A stretch of DNA of 64,000 bases, taken from positions 62,001-126,000 of the forward strand of contig NZ_CP026304.1 of assembly GCF_003054555.1 (NCBI RefSeq). The letters are read 5' to 3'. A program made the position numbers and the translations under genes. Shown here piece after piece: positions 43,971 to 53,656 of this stretch. This DNA is from Streptomyces lunaelactis. GTDB lineage: Bacteria; Actinomycetota; Actinomycetes; Streptomycetales; Streptomycetaceae. Under the pieces are notes generated by a model. The model saw nothing but the letters and a program-made list of their open reading frames with translations. It searched no databases and was not told where the DNA came from. The stretch's first letter is position 1. Each line of letters begins with the position of its first letter.

Positions 43971-44368
43971 CCGGCTCCTCCCGGGAACTCCGGTTGACCG
44001 CCAAGCAGACCTGGATGATCCGTCCCCTTCGCTCCACCCGCATTACCGGGCTTCCTCACTACTACGAGACGGTCTGCCCCCGTGCCCCGCATCGGTACTC
44101 GGCCCCTTACGGTGTTGGCCACTTGGGGATCTCCCTCTCGCCGCCGACCTCGCGGGCCAGCAGCAGTATCGGGGCGACAGGTTCTCACGTTCCGCGCAAG
44201 AGCCAAGGTCAGGCTCGCGCCGCCTACATGCCGGACGCCACCCGGGCAGTCAGCAGGCTCCCCCCGGACTTGTCCCAGAGCCCTGGTCTCGCCCTGGTTT
44301 CGACGCCATTGAAGTTTGTTACGACACGTCATCAGCGGTTCGCTCTCGCTCGCCTTCCTGACCCACAC

Positions 44369-44751
44369 CTGACGCGATCAAAGCCGCGCCTTTTCCCACA
44401 GCGCTCACCACGAACGGCACTTAACCGACGCAGCCTGCGGTGGTTTGGAGCCTCCCCCTGCAGGGCGACCCCGGAGGACCTACCTCCATCTCCTGCACAG
44501 CACCGCTTCCGAAAGCTCCTACATCGACGCCTCCTTCAGCGTTCGTGACACACGACCAGCTCAAACGTTCCCGTCAAGAAGGCGGCGGCCACTTTGGCCG
44601 GCTGGCCGGTCACGCCTCGACGTCGCTCCTGAGCGCGACCGCGGCGGCGTGCGCTTGGTACAGGCACTCTCAAGAACGCCGGTCGGTCGTGGGCGAGGCC
44701 GGGAACTCAGCGACTATTGCTCACCGAATACCCTGTGGCGAGTCGCCGACA
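44369..44751. other. intergenic, no gene seen
   Basis: Upstream exon side of the intron and the 3' flank of the P450 gene. No supported coding frame. Confidence 0.4.
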
Positions 44752-46092
44752 TCAGGCGTCCCGGGGCAGGACAACCATCGGCACCCGGTCGGGGTGGGCC
44801 ATCGATGCGGCAGCTTCCCGGGGAGCCTTCGCACCTTCCTCCGGGCGCAGCTTCCAGCGTCCCAGGATGGTTGCCAGCGCGATGGTGGCCTCCGTCCAGG
44901 AGAAAGCGTCCCCGATGCACTTCCGGTTACCCGCGCCGAAGGGCATGACGGCCTCCCGCGGGATGCTCCCCCGCCGGTCCGGCAGCCACCGGTCGGGAAC
45001 GAAAGTGTCCGGCTCGGGGTAGAGCGTCGGGTCCCGGTGCATGGCGTAGAGACTGAAGGCGACCTCGACGCCAGCGGGGATGCGGAACCCGCCGAGCTCG
45101 ACCGGCTCGATGGTGCGGCGCATCAGCAGCACCACCCCGTGCAGACGGATGACCTCATCCAGCACGCGCTGGATACCGACGAGACGCGGGACGTCGTCGA
45201 AGGTGACGGGACGGTTGCCCACGACCTCGTCGATCTCAGCCACGAGCTTCTCTTCGACTTCGGGGTTTGCGGCGAGATGGTGGATCGCCCAGGCGAGGGT
45301 GGAGGCCGTGGTCTCTGTGCCGGCGAACAGGATCGTGACCAGCTCGTCGCGGACTTCTTCGTCGGTGAGCGGCTCACCCGTGTCCGCGTCCCGCGCTGCG
45401 AGCAGTACCGACAGCAGGTCAGCCTGGTCGCTCTGCCCCGCCTCGCGCGTGGTCGCAACCACCTCGTCGATTACCTGACGCATGCTCGCGGTCGCGTTGT
45501 CGAAAGAGCGCCAGATCGGGAGCTTGTCGAGGATCTTCGGCGATGCCGCCCGCACGAGCATGTTCTTCAGAATGATCGGCAGATCCCGTCGCACCGCCTC
45601 TACTGCAGGCCGCCCGATGTCGGCAGAGAACAGGGTCGCCGCCAGTGTCTCGATGGCGAACTCGCTCATCGCCTGGTGCACGTCAATGCTCTGTCCGGGC
45701 TTCCAGGAGTCAGACAGCGCGCGGGCGCGCTCGCTCATCACCTCCGCGTAACCGGCAAGGCGCTCCTTGTGGAACATCGGCTGCATCAAGCGGCGGTGAC
45801 GGCGATGGACTTCACCGCCGGCCGTCGCGAGCCCGTTGCCGACCAGCGGGCGTACGCGGTCGAAGAGACGGCCCTTCTCGAAGAAGCGGCCCTGCGTCAC
45901 CATGACGTCGTTGATCAGTCGGGCGCTGGTGGCCACGTAGATCGGCATCGAACCGATGTCGACGCGGACCAACTCGCCGCTCTCCCGAAGGGATCTGAGA
46001 AACGCGAGCGGGTCAGATTTCAGTTTCAGGACGTGCCCGAGGAACGGTATGCCGCCCGGAGCGCGGGGTATGGCCGCCAGCTCAAATGACAT
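44752..46092 (-). CDS. cytochrome P450
   Basis: 446 residues from ATG 46092 with AAAGGA 6 bases upstream. Complete motif set: RRHRRLMQPMFH (C-helix), ILFAGTETTASTLAW (I-helix), RVLDEVIRLHG (ExxR), PDTFVPDRWL, PFGAGNRKCIGDAFSW (heme loop). The proline-rich start AIPRAPGGIPFLGH and the eukaryote-like PERF region place it with the terpene-oxidising group that includes pentalenene oxygenases. Substrate unknown; the terpene cyclase 7 kb away is a candidate partner. Confidence 0.85.
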   Translation of the reverse strand: MSFELAAIPRAPGGIPFLGHVLKLKSDPLAFLRSLRESGELVRVDIGSMPIYVATSARLINDVMVTQGRFFEKGRLFDRVRPLVGNGLATAGGEVHRRHRRLMQPMFHKERLAGYAEVMSERARALSDSWKPGQSIDVHQAMSEFAIETLAATLFSADIGRPAVEAVRRDLPIILKNMLVRAASPKILDKLPIWRSFDNATASMRQVIDEVVATTREAGQSDQADLLSVLLAARDADTGEPLTDEEVRDELVTILFAGTETTASTLAWAIHHLAANPEVEEKLVAEIDEVVGNRPVTFDDVPRLVGIQRVLDEVIRLHGVVLLMRRTIEPVELGGFRIPAGVEVAFSLYAMHRDPTLYPEPDTFVPDRWLPDRRGSIPREAVMPFGAGNRKCIGDAFSWTEATIALATILGRWKLRPEEGAKAPREAAASMAHPDRVPMVVLPRDA

Positions 46093-46447
46093 GGGGGATC
46101 CTTTCACGAGGCGTTCTCTGCGCCGGCCCGCGCGATGCGGCCTGCAGGTGTGGTCTGCGCGGTAGGTGCTGCGGTCGGGAGGACGCCCGAAATGATCAAC
46201 CAGAGGCATCGTACCCAGGGTTCCCAGCGGTTCCAATGGCGCAGGTGCACAGCCTTGAGACCGCGACGGACCGCCCCGTGCACTTGAGAACGGTGTTCTC
46301 ATCGACTCGGGACGGCCCGTCGAGTACTTGTGGGCAAACGGTCCTGCGGATCACAGAGTTGTGAACTGCCTGCCCGCGACGTGCTTGGAACACGGTGTGC
46401 CGTACGGCCACCCATGCCTTACCGGCAGCTGAGCACGGGCGCGCGTA

Positions 46448-47863
46448 TCAGCGATGGAGCAGCCACCTCCACCACGAGCGGCGGCCGGGAGCCACCGCTG
46501 TTGCAGGTCCCGATGACGGGCTGTCCACCGGGACCGAAGGCGGCAGCGGCTGCGACACCTCTCCTGTGGACTGGCCGTCACCGTGCCGAGGCGGGAACTT
46601 CACCGGCAGGGATGCCGGTCGCTGGGTCAGCCAGGCGGCGTCGAGCGTGAGCTCAGTGGCGGGGACGGCGAGTTCGAGACCGGGCAGCAGGCCCATCAGG
46701 GTGTCGATTCCGGTGTCGGCGATGGCGCGGCCGATGTCCGCTCCGGGGCACTCGTGCGGGCCGCTGCTGAAGGCGAGGTGCGAGCGGTTGCCGTGGACCG
46801 GGGCCGACAGATTCGGCCGGATGGCGGGGTCGACGTTGGCGGCCGCGATGCCGAGGAGCAGCAGGTCGCCTTTGTTGATGTGCTGTTCGCCCAGCGTTGT
46901 GTTGCCGGTGGCCCACCGGCCCGGGACTACGGCGATCGAGGGGTTGTCCCACATCACCTGCTCCAGGGCGTCGGGGAGCGTCATCTGACCACCGGACAGG
47001 CTCCCGCGGAAGCGGGGGTCGGTCAGCATCAGCCGCAGTGTGTGGGCGATCAGGTTCACCGTGCCCTGATGTGCTGCAACGAGGGTGAGTCGTAGGTGCT
47101 CGATGATCTCGTTGTCGGTGAGCTTGGGGTCGTGGCCTATCAGCGAGGAGGCGAGATCGCGTCCGGGGTTCTTCTTCTTCCGTTCGACCAGTTCAGCCAG
47201 TGTGCGTGTCACGAGGTCGTTGCTGGCAGCTGCGGTGCCCGTGCCCTTCATCAGATCGAGGGTGGGCTCCACCAGGTCCGGGCTCTCCCCGGGCGCCATC
47301 CCCAGGAGCCGGGTCACCACCATCATCGGCAACTTCTCGGCGTAGTCCCGGATCAAGTCGGCCTCGCCCTTTGCCGCGAAGGAATCGACCAGCTGCTCGG
47401 TGTAGCGCTTCACGTAGCGACGCACACCGTGACGGTTGAACTGTTCGAGACCCGCTGTGACCGCGCCGCGGAGCCGCTCGTGCTCCTCACCGTCAGCGAA
47501 GACACACAGCGGCTGCCAGCCCACCATTGGATTGAGCGGCGAGTCGGCCGGGACTCGGTCCCACTGGTTCCATCTCCGCGAGTCGCGTGAGAACCGGGAG
47601 GGCGTACGCATCACATCAAGGTTCTCGGGGTAGCCCAGCACCAGCCAGGCAGGCACCTCGACGTCAGCACCGCCGTGGAGCAGTACCGGGGCAACCGGGC
47701 CGTACTGCCCGCGGAGTTCCTCGTACAGCCCCTGAGGGTTGGCCTCGGCGTCGGGCCCGTACAGCCGGCGTATCCCTTCGGCGCTCACACCGTGCGCGGG
47801 ACAGCCGGGGGGCGGCGCCAGCGCGGAACCGTCGTGGGATACGTCTGGGTGCGGGGTGGTCAC
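46448..47863 (-). CDS. CYP157-like cytochrome P450 lacking the ExxR arginine
   Basis: 471 residues from GTG 47863 with GGAGG 5 bases upstream. VFADGEEHERLRGAV, TLVAAHQGTVNLIAHTL (I-helix without the usual Thr in AGxxT), then ALEQVMWDNPSIAVVPGRWAT at the K-helix, with Trp in place of the ExxR arginine as in CYP157 enzymes (EQxLW), and the heme loop LAFSSGPHECPGADIGRA with its cysteine. CYP157s normally sit beside CYP154s in conservon operons; no conservon is present here. A proline/serine-rich tail of about 45 residues is unusual. Confidence 0.8.
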   Translation of the reverse strand: MTTPHPDVSHDGSALAPPPGCPAHGVSAEGIRRLYGPDAEANPQGLYEELRGQYGPVAPVLLHGGADVEVPAWLVLGYPENLDVMRTPSRFSRDSRRWNQWDRVPADSPLNPMVGWQPLCVFADGEEHERLRGAVTAGLEQFNRHGVRRYVKRYTEQLVDSFAAKGEADLIRDYAEKLPMMVVTRLLGMAPGESPDLVEPTLDLMKGTGTAAASNDLVTRTLAELVERKKKNPGRDLASSLIGHDPKLTDNEIIEHLRLTLVAAHQGTVNLIAHTLRLMLTDPRFRGSLSGGQMTLPDALEQVMWDNPSIAVVPGRWATGNTTLGEQHINKGDLLLLGIAAANVDPAIRPNLSAPVHGNRSHLAFSSGPHECPGADIGRAIADTGIDTLMGLLPGLELAVPATELTLDAAWLTQRPASLPVKFPPRHGDGQSTGEVSQPLPPSVPVDSPSSGPATAVAPGRRSWWRWLLHR

Positions 47864-48231
47864 GTGGCCTCCGAAGCCATGGGGGGAGCTGCCACCGTCA
47901 CGGATGAGTGTTCCCGGCAGCGCGCTCACGAACGTCTCTGGCGGCGCCGGACCACGGGCCGCATGCCCTGCCGCGGTCCTACAAGATCCTGAGCCGGACG
48001 CAGCATATCCCCGCCCCTTCTCCGCCCGACAAGCCGTCAGGCGATTGCAGCGGACCGTGAACTGGTGCCCCTGCGAGGCGAGTTCCAACGCCCTGGTCTC
48101 CCAGCCCTCTGGCTCTCGACGACGGGGTAGGCCAGAATCTGAGAGTCGCACCGGCGCGGCACCCTGGAACGCGCCGCAATATGTACCGAAAAGTCAGAGT
48201 CCGCTCGAGAACCTGCGCTCATCGGAGGAGC
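47864..48231. other. divergent intergenic region
   Basis: Between the CYP157-like gene and the small membrane-protein gene. Presumably holds both promoters; no gene supported. Confidence 0.35.
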
Positions 48232-48459
48232 ATGATCCCCCTCATCCTCGGCATCGTCCTTCTCGTCATCTTCGCTTTCGTTGCCGTGAAGCAGGTCGTA
48301 GTGCCCTCATCGTCCGTTGGGCAGTGCTACGGACGCAGACCCCCAGGCGCAACTCGCCGACACGATAGATCCGAATACCTAAAGCTGCGGGGGCGCCTGA
48401 AGCCTGAGAGGGTGGAGACGCGTGCTTCCGGTCGCGGCCGCCCGGCGGTGGCCGCTTGA
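48232..48459 (+). CDS. short protein with N-terminal membrane anchor, possibly a truncated SPFH/band-7 gene
   Basis: 75 residues. ATG 48232 has an excellent CGGAGGAG site. MIPLILGIVLLVIFAFVAVK is a membrane helix followed by QVVVPSS, like the start of SPFH-domain proteins, but then the sequence turns into a basic, arginine-rich tail and stops. Probably the 5' stub of a truncated gene. Confidence 0.45.
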   Translation: MIPLILGIVLLVIFAFVAVKQVVVPSSSVGQCYGRRPPGATRRHDRSEYLKLRGRLKPERVETRASGRGRPAVAA

Positions 48460-48501
48460 GAAGAGCCGGTCGCCAGCGGGCGGCATGCGGTACCCGCCGC
48501 G

Positions 48502-48690
48502 TTACCGAGGAATGAGGACCAGCTTCCCCATGGTCGCCCGCGATTCCAGGGCCTGGTGCGAGGCCGGTGCCTCGTCGAGGGCGAAAGCTTGCACCGCGGG
48601 CCGGAGCCAGTCGACTGCGGCCTCGGCCAGGACCTTCTCCTCCAGTGCCCGCACTCCGCCGGGCAGAGCGAACAACGAGGGGCCGACACC
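48502..48690 (-). pseudogene. C-terminal fragment of a quinone oxidoreductase/zinc-type alcohol dehydrogenase
   Basis: Reads RALEEKVLAEAAVDWLRP, FALDEAPASHQALESRAT and MGKLVLIPR, the invariant end of QOR-type enzymes. The N-terminal 270 residues, including the NADPH-binding domain, are missing. Confidence 0.65.
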
Positions 48691-48854
48691 ACGAACCGCG
48701 AGGTGATGGCACGGGTGTCCAGCTCTTGATCGGTGAAGGAGGTGAAGGGCGTCGATCATGCAGCGCCTCGGCGCCTCCAACCGCTTCCAGGCTGCTCTGC
48801 AGGCCCGCGAACGGGGATGGATCTGAGAGGTCTGTTTCAGGGCCACGTAGGGGG

Positions 48855-49133
48855 TCAATTCCTCTTGCGCAAGGCAAGACTGAGGGCCACGCCACCAGCA
48901 GCGGGTGCAGCCCCGGCCACGGCGGCAGCCGCAGCGGTGACGGCCTTCAACACGACGAGCAATGTGAACAGGACCGCGCACACCCCGGCCGTGGTGATCG
49001 CGGCCAGGAGTATGGGACCGACGAAGGAGCGGGGCCACGTCAGTGGTGAGGGCGGCGGCGGGGATTGGCTCGGCGGGGTCGGGCTCACTGGGTACCTGCG
49101 ACGCATTGTCATCGTTTCCCTTTGACCGATCAT
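48855..49133 (-). CDS. small membrane protein, SpdD-like
   Basis: 92 residues. ATG 49133 overlaps the stop of the upstream gene (ATGA), which fixes the start. Proline-rich N-terminal part (SPTPPSQSPPPPSP), two membrane helices (GPILLAAITTAGVCAVLFTL and an alanine-rich second one) and a basic end. Similar in design to SpdD/DUF6251-like proteins of Streptomyces mobile elements, which are linked to plasmid spread. Family assignment is tentative. Confidence 0.5.
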   Translation of the reverse strand: MIGQRETMTMRRRYPVSPTPPSQSPPPPSPLTWPRSFVGPILLAAITTAGVCAVLFTLLVVLKAVTAAAAAVAGAAPAAGGVALSLALRKRN

Positions 49134-49422
49134 GGGGCTGGGATGAGTGATCTGAGAGTTCCATCAGAAGGCCGCGATGTGTGGGCCCCGGCGGCGGCCT
49201 GACAGAGCAACCCGGCCGGCCACGGCACGAACATCGTCTGGGCCCAGTCGAGCAACAGGTCCCATAGCATGACCACGACGGTGGCGGACGGAGCGCCAAC
49301 GCCAGTTCGCGCAGAACAGGGTTGGGCCAGTGGTCCGCGGACTTACCGCCAACTGCCCCCACGATCTTGGTGAGTTCGTCGCGGACGCCGTCAAGAGTCG
49401 GTACGGGGTCGGTCTTGCTCAC
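49130..49422 (-). pseudogene. hypothetical protein with a one-base frameshift
   Basis: GTG 49422 starts VSKTDPVPTLDGVRDELTKI and runs to NPVLRELALAL. The following codons make sense only in the neighbouring frame (SATVVVMLWDLLLDWAQTMF, then LRSLIPAP), whose stop overlaps the next gene's ATG. A missing base near 49287 explains both. Family not recognised; coupled to the SpdD-like gene. Confidence 0.55.
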
Positions 49423-49939
49423 GCCGCGCCTCCCGTGACGCGGCATGACAGGGTGCCCTGATGCGCAGGGGGCAGACGACCGTCACGCTGCGGAAGAGAT
49501 TCGGCTAACTGGTTTGATCGGGGCCGAAATTGCCTTTCGATGAGGCGAGTAAATCCTCAGATGAGGCAATATTGTGCATATTCATATGTCTACGACGGCT
49601 GATGGCGCAGGGCAGCCCGAGCAGCTGGTGGCGCCGCGATCCTCGCGGACGCGCTCCGGAGGGCCGAGCGTGTTGGACTGTGCTGCGGATCCCGATACGG
49701 ACACGGCCTGGAGCCGGGCTCGGCAGGCCTGCCTTCGTCGCCGGGGGCGGTGTGCAAGTGTTGTCCTCCCGTGGAGAGTGGGATTGCCGCCGACACGCAC
49801 GCGTCGGAGTCGGGCCTTGCGCGTGGCACTGCGGACTATCTCGCTCCGCACGCTACTGATGAACGGGCAAAGGGCACCCCGGTAAACGCCCCGGGGATAG
49901 CCCTAGGCCTCGCCCCTGGGGCGGGACTGTAAATCGTTC
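49423..49939. other. intergenic, no gene seen
   Basis: 517 bases up to the ISL3 end. AT-rich around 49500-49590. No supported gene. Confidence 0.4.
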
Positions 49940-51565
49940 GGCTCTGTTCCGTAGTCGGTGGTGACGGTGCGTTCTCCTTATTGCAGGAGGATGCGGTGGC
50001 GGAGGAGGTCGAATCCTGCTCGGCCGTGCATCTGCCGCATGATCTTCTTGGTTCGGGTATTGACGCCCTCTGTCCGGCCGTTGTGGTGGGGCAGGGTGAG
50101 GCCGGCGTTCACGGCGGCGCGGTCGAGTTCGAGGCCGTTGCAGAAGCTGTGCAGGTGGGGCAGGCCAGCGGTGCGGACTGTGGCGATCCACTGGGTGAGC
50201 TTGTCGTCGTTGGCCTGGGCCGGGGTCAGGAGCGCGGCGAACTCGCCGGTGAGCCTGGCGAGTGCGGTCATCTCCGGGCACGCCGCGGTGAGGAGGCCGA
50301 GCAGGTCGGTGTCCCTGGTCCACAGGTGCTCGGGGTGGGTGAGCAGGAGCCGGGCGAGGCGGCGGGGGGTTGTCACGGGGCGGTCGCCTTCGGCGCGGCC
50401 CTGATTGAGGTAGCGGACCAGCAGGTTGGCACTGCCGGTATAGCCCAGTTCCCTGATCTCGTGCAGGAGGTGCGTGACGGGAACGGCCGGGTTGTCGGAC
50501 CGGCGCCGGCGCAGGTGGTCGCGGTAGGGGTCGACCAGGGTGGGCCGGTAGCGGGGGGCGATGCGATCCGCGGGCGGTTCGGGGATGCGGGCGTAGCGCT
50601 TGACGGTATTCAGGGCGAGGTTCAGTCTGCGGGAGCAGTCGAGCAGGCCGACGCCGGAGTCGAGGAGGGCGTGGACTTTGTGCCAGCGCTCGCGGGTGGT
50701 CTGCTCGCGGACGCCGCCGGGCCGGGGCGGGTTGACGGTGGCCCAGCAGGGGGCGTGGGCGCGGACCTCGGCCAGGACTTTGTCGCACAGGTTCCGCCAC
50801 AGATGCCAGCGGTCGCTGACCTGCACCGCGTCGGGCAGGGCCCGGCGGATCGCCTCGGCGTAGGTGGCCGAGCCGTCCCGGCACACGACTTCGATCCCTT
50901 TCTTCCCGCGCAGCCATGCCTCCAATGTGGCGGCTTCGCGGTCGGGCAGGACATCGACGCGTTCCCCGGTCTCGGCATCGATGATGATCGTGGCGTAGCG
51001 GTGACGGCGGCGCAGGGCGAAGTCATCGACCCCGATCACCCTCGGGATCCGCACCGCCGGCGGGGGGACCCCGCAGCGCCCGCAGGGCGGTGGCGAACGA
51101 TACGGGCACGGCCAGTAACCGGGTGAGCCGGGCGGCCGCCCGGCCGCATAACTCCTTGACCACCCCCGAGACCTGGCTGGTCAGACGCGTGGTGCGGCGC
51201 TGAAGGCGCTCGATCAGCCCAGGGACTTGCTCGCGGAAGGTCTGCCGCCGACAGCCCAGGAGTGGGCAGACCAGACGTCGTACCCGGACGTTGACCACGA
51301 CCCGGCGGCCATCGACCGGCACATCCGCAACTGTCCGGACGTGGTATCCGTGCACCTTCCCCGTCGGGACCCCGCACATCGGGCAGGGAAAGGGAACATC
51401 CCGGGTCCGGGCCAAGACCCGGATCACCTCGCCGTCGTCCGCCACATCCTCGATGACCAGCGCCGAAAGCCCTGAAAACACCGTTGCCACAAGGGAGTTG
51501 ACATCTCGCATACAACGTCAACGACGCCCGTCACCTGCCGTCACCACTGACTACGGAACAGAGCC
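49940..51565 (-). mobile_element. ISL3-family element with disrupted transposase
   Basis: About 1626 bp. Ends are near-perfect inverted repeats of 28 bases starting GGCTCTGTTCCGTAGTC (one mismatch). An 8-bp target duplication is not evident, though TCGTT occurs just outside both ends. The transposase needs a frame correction, so this copy is probably inactive. Confidence 0.85.
49978..51511 (-). pseudogene. ISL3-family transposase, frameshifted
   Basis: Two frames. The first (51511 to about 51060): zinc-ribbon CPMCGVPTGKVHGYHVRTV, LVCPLLGCRRQTFREQVPG, helix-turn-helix TRLLAVPVSFATALRAL. The second (51060 to 49978): PRVIGVDDFALRRRHRYATII (D), QVSDRWHLWRNLCDKVL (D), and NGRTEGVNTRTKKIMRQMHG (E). 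A one-base change in CGGGGTCCCCCC at about 51064 joins them into the usual 500-residue protein. This could be a mutation or a homopolymer sequencing error. Confidence 0.85.
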
Positions 51566-52047
51566 GCTCGTTTGACAGACCCTACGCCTTGGCTGGCGGG
51601 GGCCTGCCAGTCAATGGCGTCCCAGCCGGGGTGTCGGCGGTCGTGCCGGATGTGCTCGGCGAGACGGGACTTCCGCCACTCCTGGACGGCCCTGGCACAG
51701 TGCTCGGGGGTGGTCCAGCCGGGCATGGCGGTCATGGGCCGCCGCCAGCCGGGCCGAGCAGGAGCGGGAGCCGTGAGATACAGAGGTGGCAGGTCGGTCG
51801 GCCGCGAGGGCTCCGTGGCGGCGATGGACTCGATACGGTCCACCAACGTCTCCCGGATCCGTACGACACCCTCCTGCAACGCGGCGCGGACAGCCCCCGC
51901 ACCGAAGCTCTCCCGGTCCGGCCCCGTTTCCTCCTCGTGCTCCTCCGCGCAAGAGAACTGGCGGCGGCGGCGCTGGCGTTGGCCGCAGTGGAGCTGGGGC
52001 CGGCCTGGCTGACGGAGGCCCGGCGCCGCCACCGCGACGCTGGTCAC
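51566..52047 (-). pseudogene. hypothetical protein truncated by ISL3
   Basis: Reads GWTTPEHCARAVQEWRKSRL and HDRRHPGWDAIDWQAP before running into the ISL3 end, which replaces its C-terminus. The N-terminal part (before about residue 50) looks out of frame, so the start is unknown. Function unknown. Confidence 0.4.
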
Positions 52048-52647
52048 CCCAGAGTCGGCGGAGTCGGAGGCCGCCGCCGACCGGTCGGCCGTCTACGCGC
52101 AACCATCCCGCCGTCACATATTGTGTGTTCGGAGCGTACGTAGCCGCTGAGCTGCTCGACCCACGCGCGGCTCTGCCGGACCCGGCAGAGCCGGGTTTCG
52201 TCACTGCGAGCCTCGGCTTTCGTTCGGTTGCCTCTCTGGGGGCTGAGATGATGGCGTCCGTTGCGTCCTTGGCCTGAGCAGTTTGAACGGCCGGCCCGCT
52301 CTGTCCCGTTCCGTTTGTGGTGAACTCGCCATACGAGCGGACCGGGCGGATCATGAGGCGGCGATCAGTGAGGGCGCGGAGTCTGGCGCAGCGGGCCTAT
52401 CGGTTCCTCCGATTCGTCTGCCGTGGCCTGGTGGCGGCTTCATCCGAGGGCCAGGCGCAGGTGCGGGTCAACGGAGCGAAGACCTGCGGCGAGAACCGCG
52501 CCTCGGGCGACGCTTCGGCCGCGACCGCGAGGGCGTTCATTGGTGAGCAGTCCCCACATTTCCTGGGTGAGGCCCACCGGGTCCTTCGAGATCTCACGCG
52601 ACCATCGACTACCTGCGTCACAACTCCCGCGCGTCCACCACGAAAGC
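52048..52647. other. intergenic, no supported gene
   Basis: 600 bases. Short frames on both strands are possible but none has a ribosome site or family resemblance. Confidence 0.4.
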
Positions 52648-53025
52648 GTGCCGGCCGAGCTGCGCCTGCTGGTTCGCGGTGACGCGGAGCGCACTTTCGC
52701 CTTGGCCGAGCCGGTGCGTCGAATCGCTCAGGCCAGGACGGAGCCGCCGGGCTTCGACTACCACCGCCTGTCGGCCGCCGAGCACCAGTGGATCTTCGAC
52801 GAGTTGATCGTGCCGTCCTATCTGAGCGACATCACCGCGCAGGAGCGCCCGATGGCGGTGTACGTGATGGGTCCGCCGGGTGCGGGGAAGACGCGGGCGG
52901 CCCGTCTGGTCCAGCGCGCCCTGCGCGGCCGGAGGCCGACCCGGATCGTGGGCGACGACTTCAAAGTCTCCCACCCGGACTACCTGCGGCTTCTTCAGGA
53001 GTCGCCCCGCACGGCGGGCGCCCGG
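52648..53025 (+). pseudogene. zeta toxin, 5' part
   Basis: GTG 52648. DYHRLSAAEHQWIFDELIVPSYL, then VYVMGPPGAGKTRAARLVQRAL (Walker A of the zeta kinase), RPTRIVGDDFKVSHPDYL with the substrate-binding Asp, LLQESPRTAGAR. At 53025 the frame enters an inserted segment. The 3' part resumes at 54446 in the same phase. Zeta toxins phosphorylate UDP-N-acetylglucosamine and block wall synthesis. Confidence 0.8.
53011..53025. repeat. 15-bp direct repeat, left copy
   Basis: ACGGCGGGCGCCCGG, identical to 54431-54445. In both places it encodes TAGAR in the zeta frame; removing one copy plus the intervening DNA restores the gene. Confidence 0.85.
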
Positions 53026-53242
53026 CCACGGCCGCGTCGGCGACCGCGCGGAAGCACACGTCGTGACCGTCGGCGGTGGTGAACCGGGCTGGGAGACCGT
53101 TCCGGCTCACCTCGGCGTAGTGGGCGGCAGTGCCCTGACGGCTGTCCGCCGCCCGCACGCCCAGGAGGACGAGCTCGACCCGGTAGCCAGCCTGATGGGA
53201 CGCGGCGGCGCTGGACAGGAACTGGGCGGCGCTTCCCGGTGC
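53025..53242 (-). repeat. inverted copy of part of the zeta gene
   Basis: 218 bases, reverse complement of 54527-54744 with only about six differences. On the minus strand it encodes PGSAAQFLSSAAASHQAGYR and onwards. The differences suggest it came from a paralogous zeta gene rather than from local duplication. Confidence 0.85.
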
Positions 53243-53284
53243 AGAGGACAACGCGGCCCGGTACGTGGGCCGGGAGGCAGCGAA

Positions 53285-53656
53285 GTGAACTGGCTGCTGG
53301 TGGTCGCCGGAGCGGCGATCGGGGCGCCGTTGAGGTTTCTGACGTTTCTGACCGACCGGGCGGTGCAGGCGAAGCACGACTCGGTCTTCCCCTGGGGCAC
53401 CTTCACCGTGAACGTGGTGGGCTGCCTGGTACTGGGGCTGGTGACCGGTGCGGTCACGGCCGGAGCCGCCTCCTCGCAGGTTGCGCTGTTCGTCGGCATC
53501 GGGTTGTGCGGGGCGTTGACCACGTACTCGACGTTCTCGTACGAGACGCTGCGGCTGGTCGAGGACGGCGCGACGTTCTATGCGGCTGTGAAAGTGGTCG
53601 CGAGCGTGGCGGCGGGAGTGGGCGCGGCGTTCGCCAGCGTCACGCTGGCAGACTAA
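53285..53656 (+). CDS. crcB: CrcB/Fluc fluoride channel
   Basis: 123 residues from GTG 53285 with GGGAGG 7 bases upstream. Four membrane helices. Family motifs: GAAIGAPLRFLT, FPWGTFTVNVVGCLVLGL (conserved Asn), GIGLCGALTTYSTFSYETLRL (TTYSTFS pore segment). It exports fluoride as a dual-topology dimer. Usually two crcB genes are adjacent in actinomycetes; here there is only one. It lies wholly inside the segment inserted into zeta. Confidence 0.85.
   Translation: MNWLLVVAGAAIGAPLRFLTFLTDRAVQAKHDSVFPWGTFTVNVVGCLVLGLVTGAVTAGAASSQVALFVGIGLCGALTTYSTFSYETLRLVEDGATFYAAVKVVASVAAGVGAAFASVTLAD

Larger units (their letters stand above)
42640..44368 (-). mobile_element. group II intron
   Basis: About 1.73 kb, minus strand. 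The 5' end is placed at GTGTGGGTCAGG (44368). The 3' end follows the domain VI stem (42644-42670) near 42636. Domain V is at 42677-42710. The 5' 400 bases are the structured domain I-III RNA, and a maturase gene fills domain IV. Ends are accurate only to a few bases. Confidence 0.8.

Noticed and set aside
44440-46089. Long plus-strand frame of about 549 codons
   Set aside because: It is the exact antisense of the P450 at 44752-46092, which has all P450 motifs; the antisense product is a low-complexity Arg/Gly/Asp/Val-rich shadow.
53100-53285. Fluoride riboswitch ahead of crcB
   Set aside because: The upstream DNA is the inverted zeta copy, which accounts for its sequence; no fluoride-riboswitch core was recognised.
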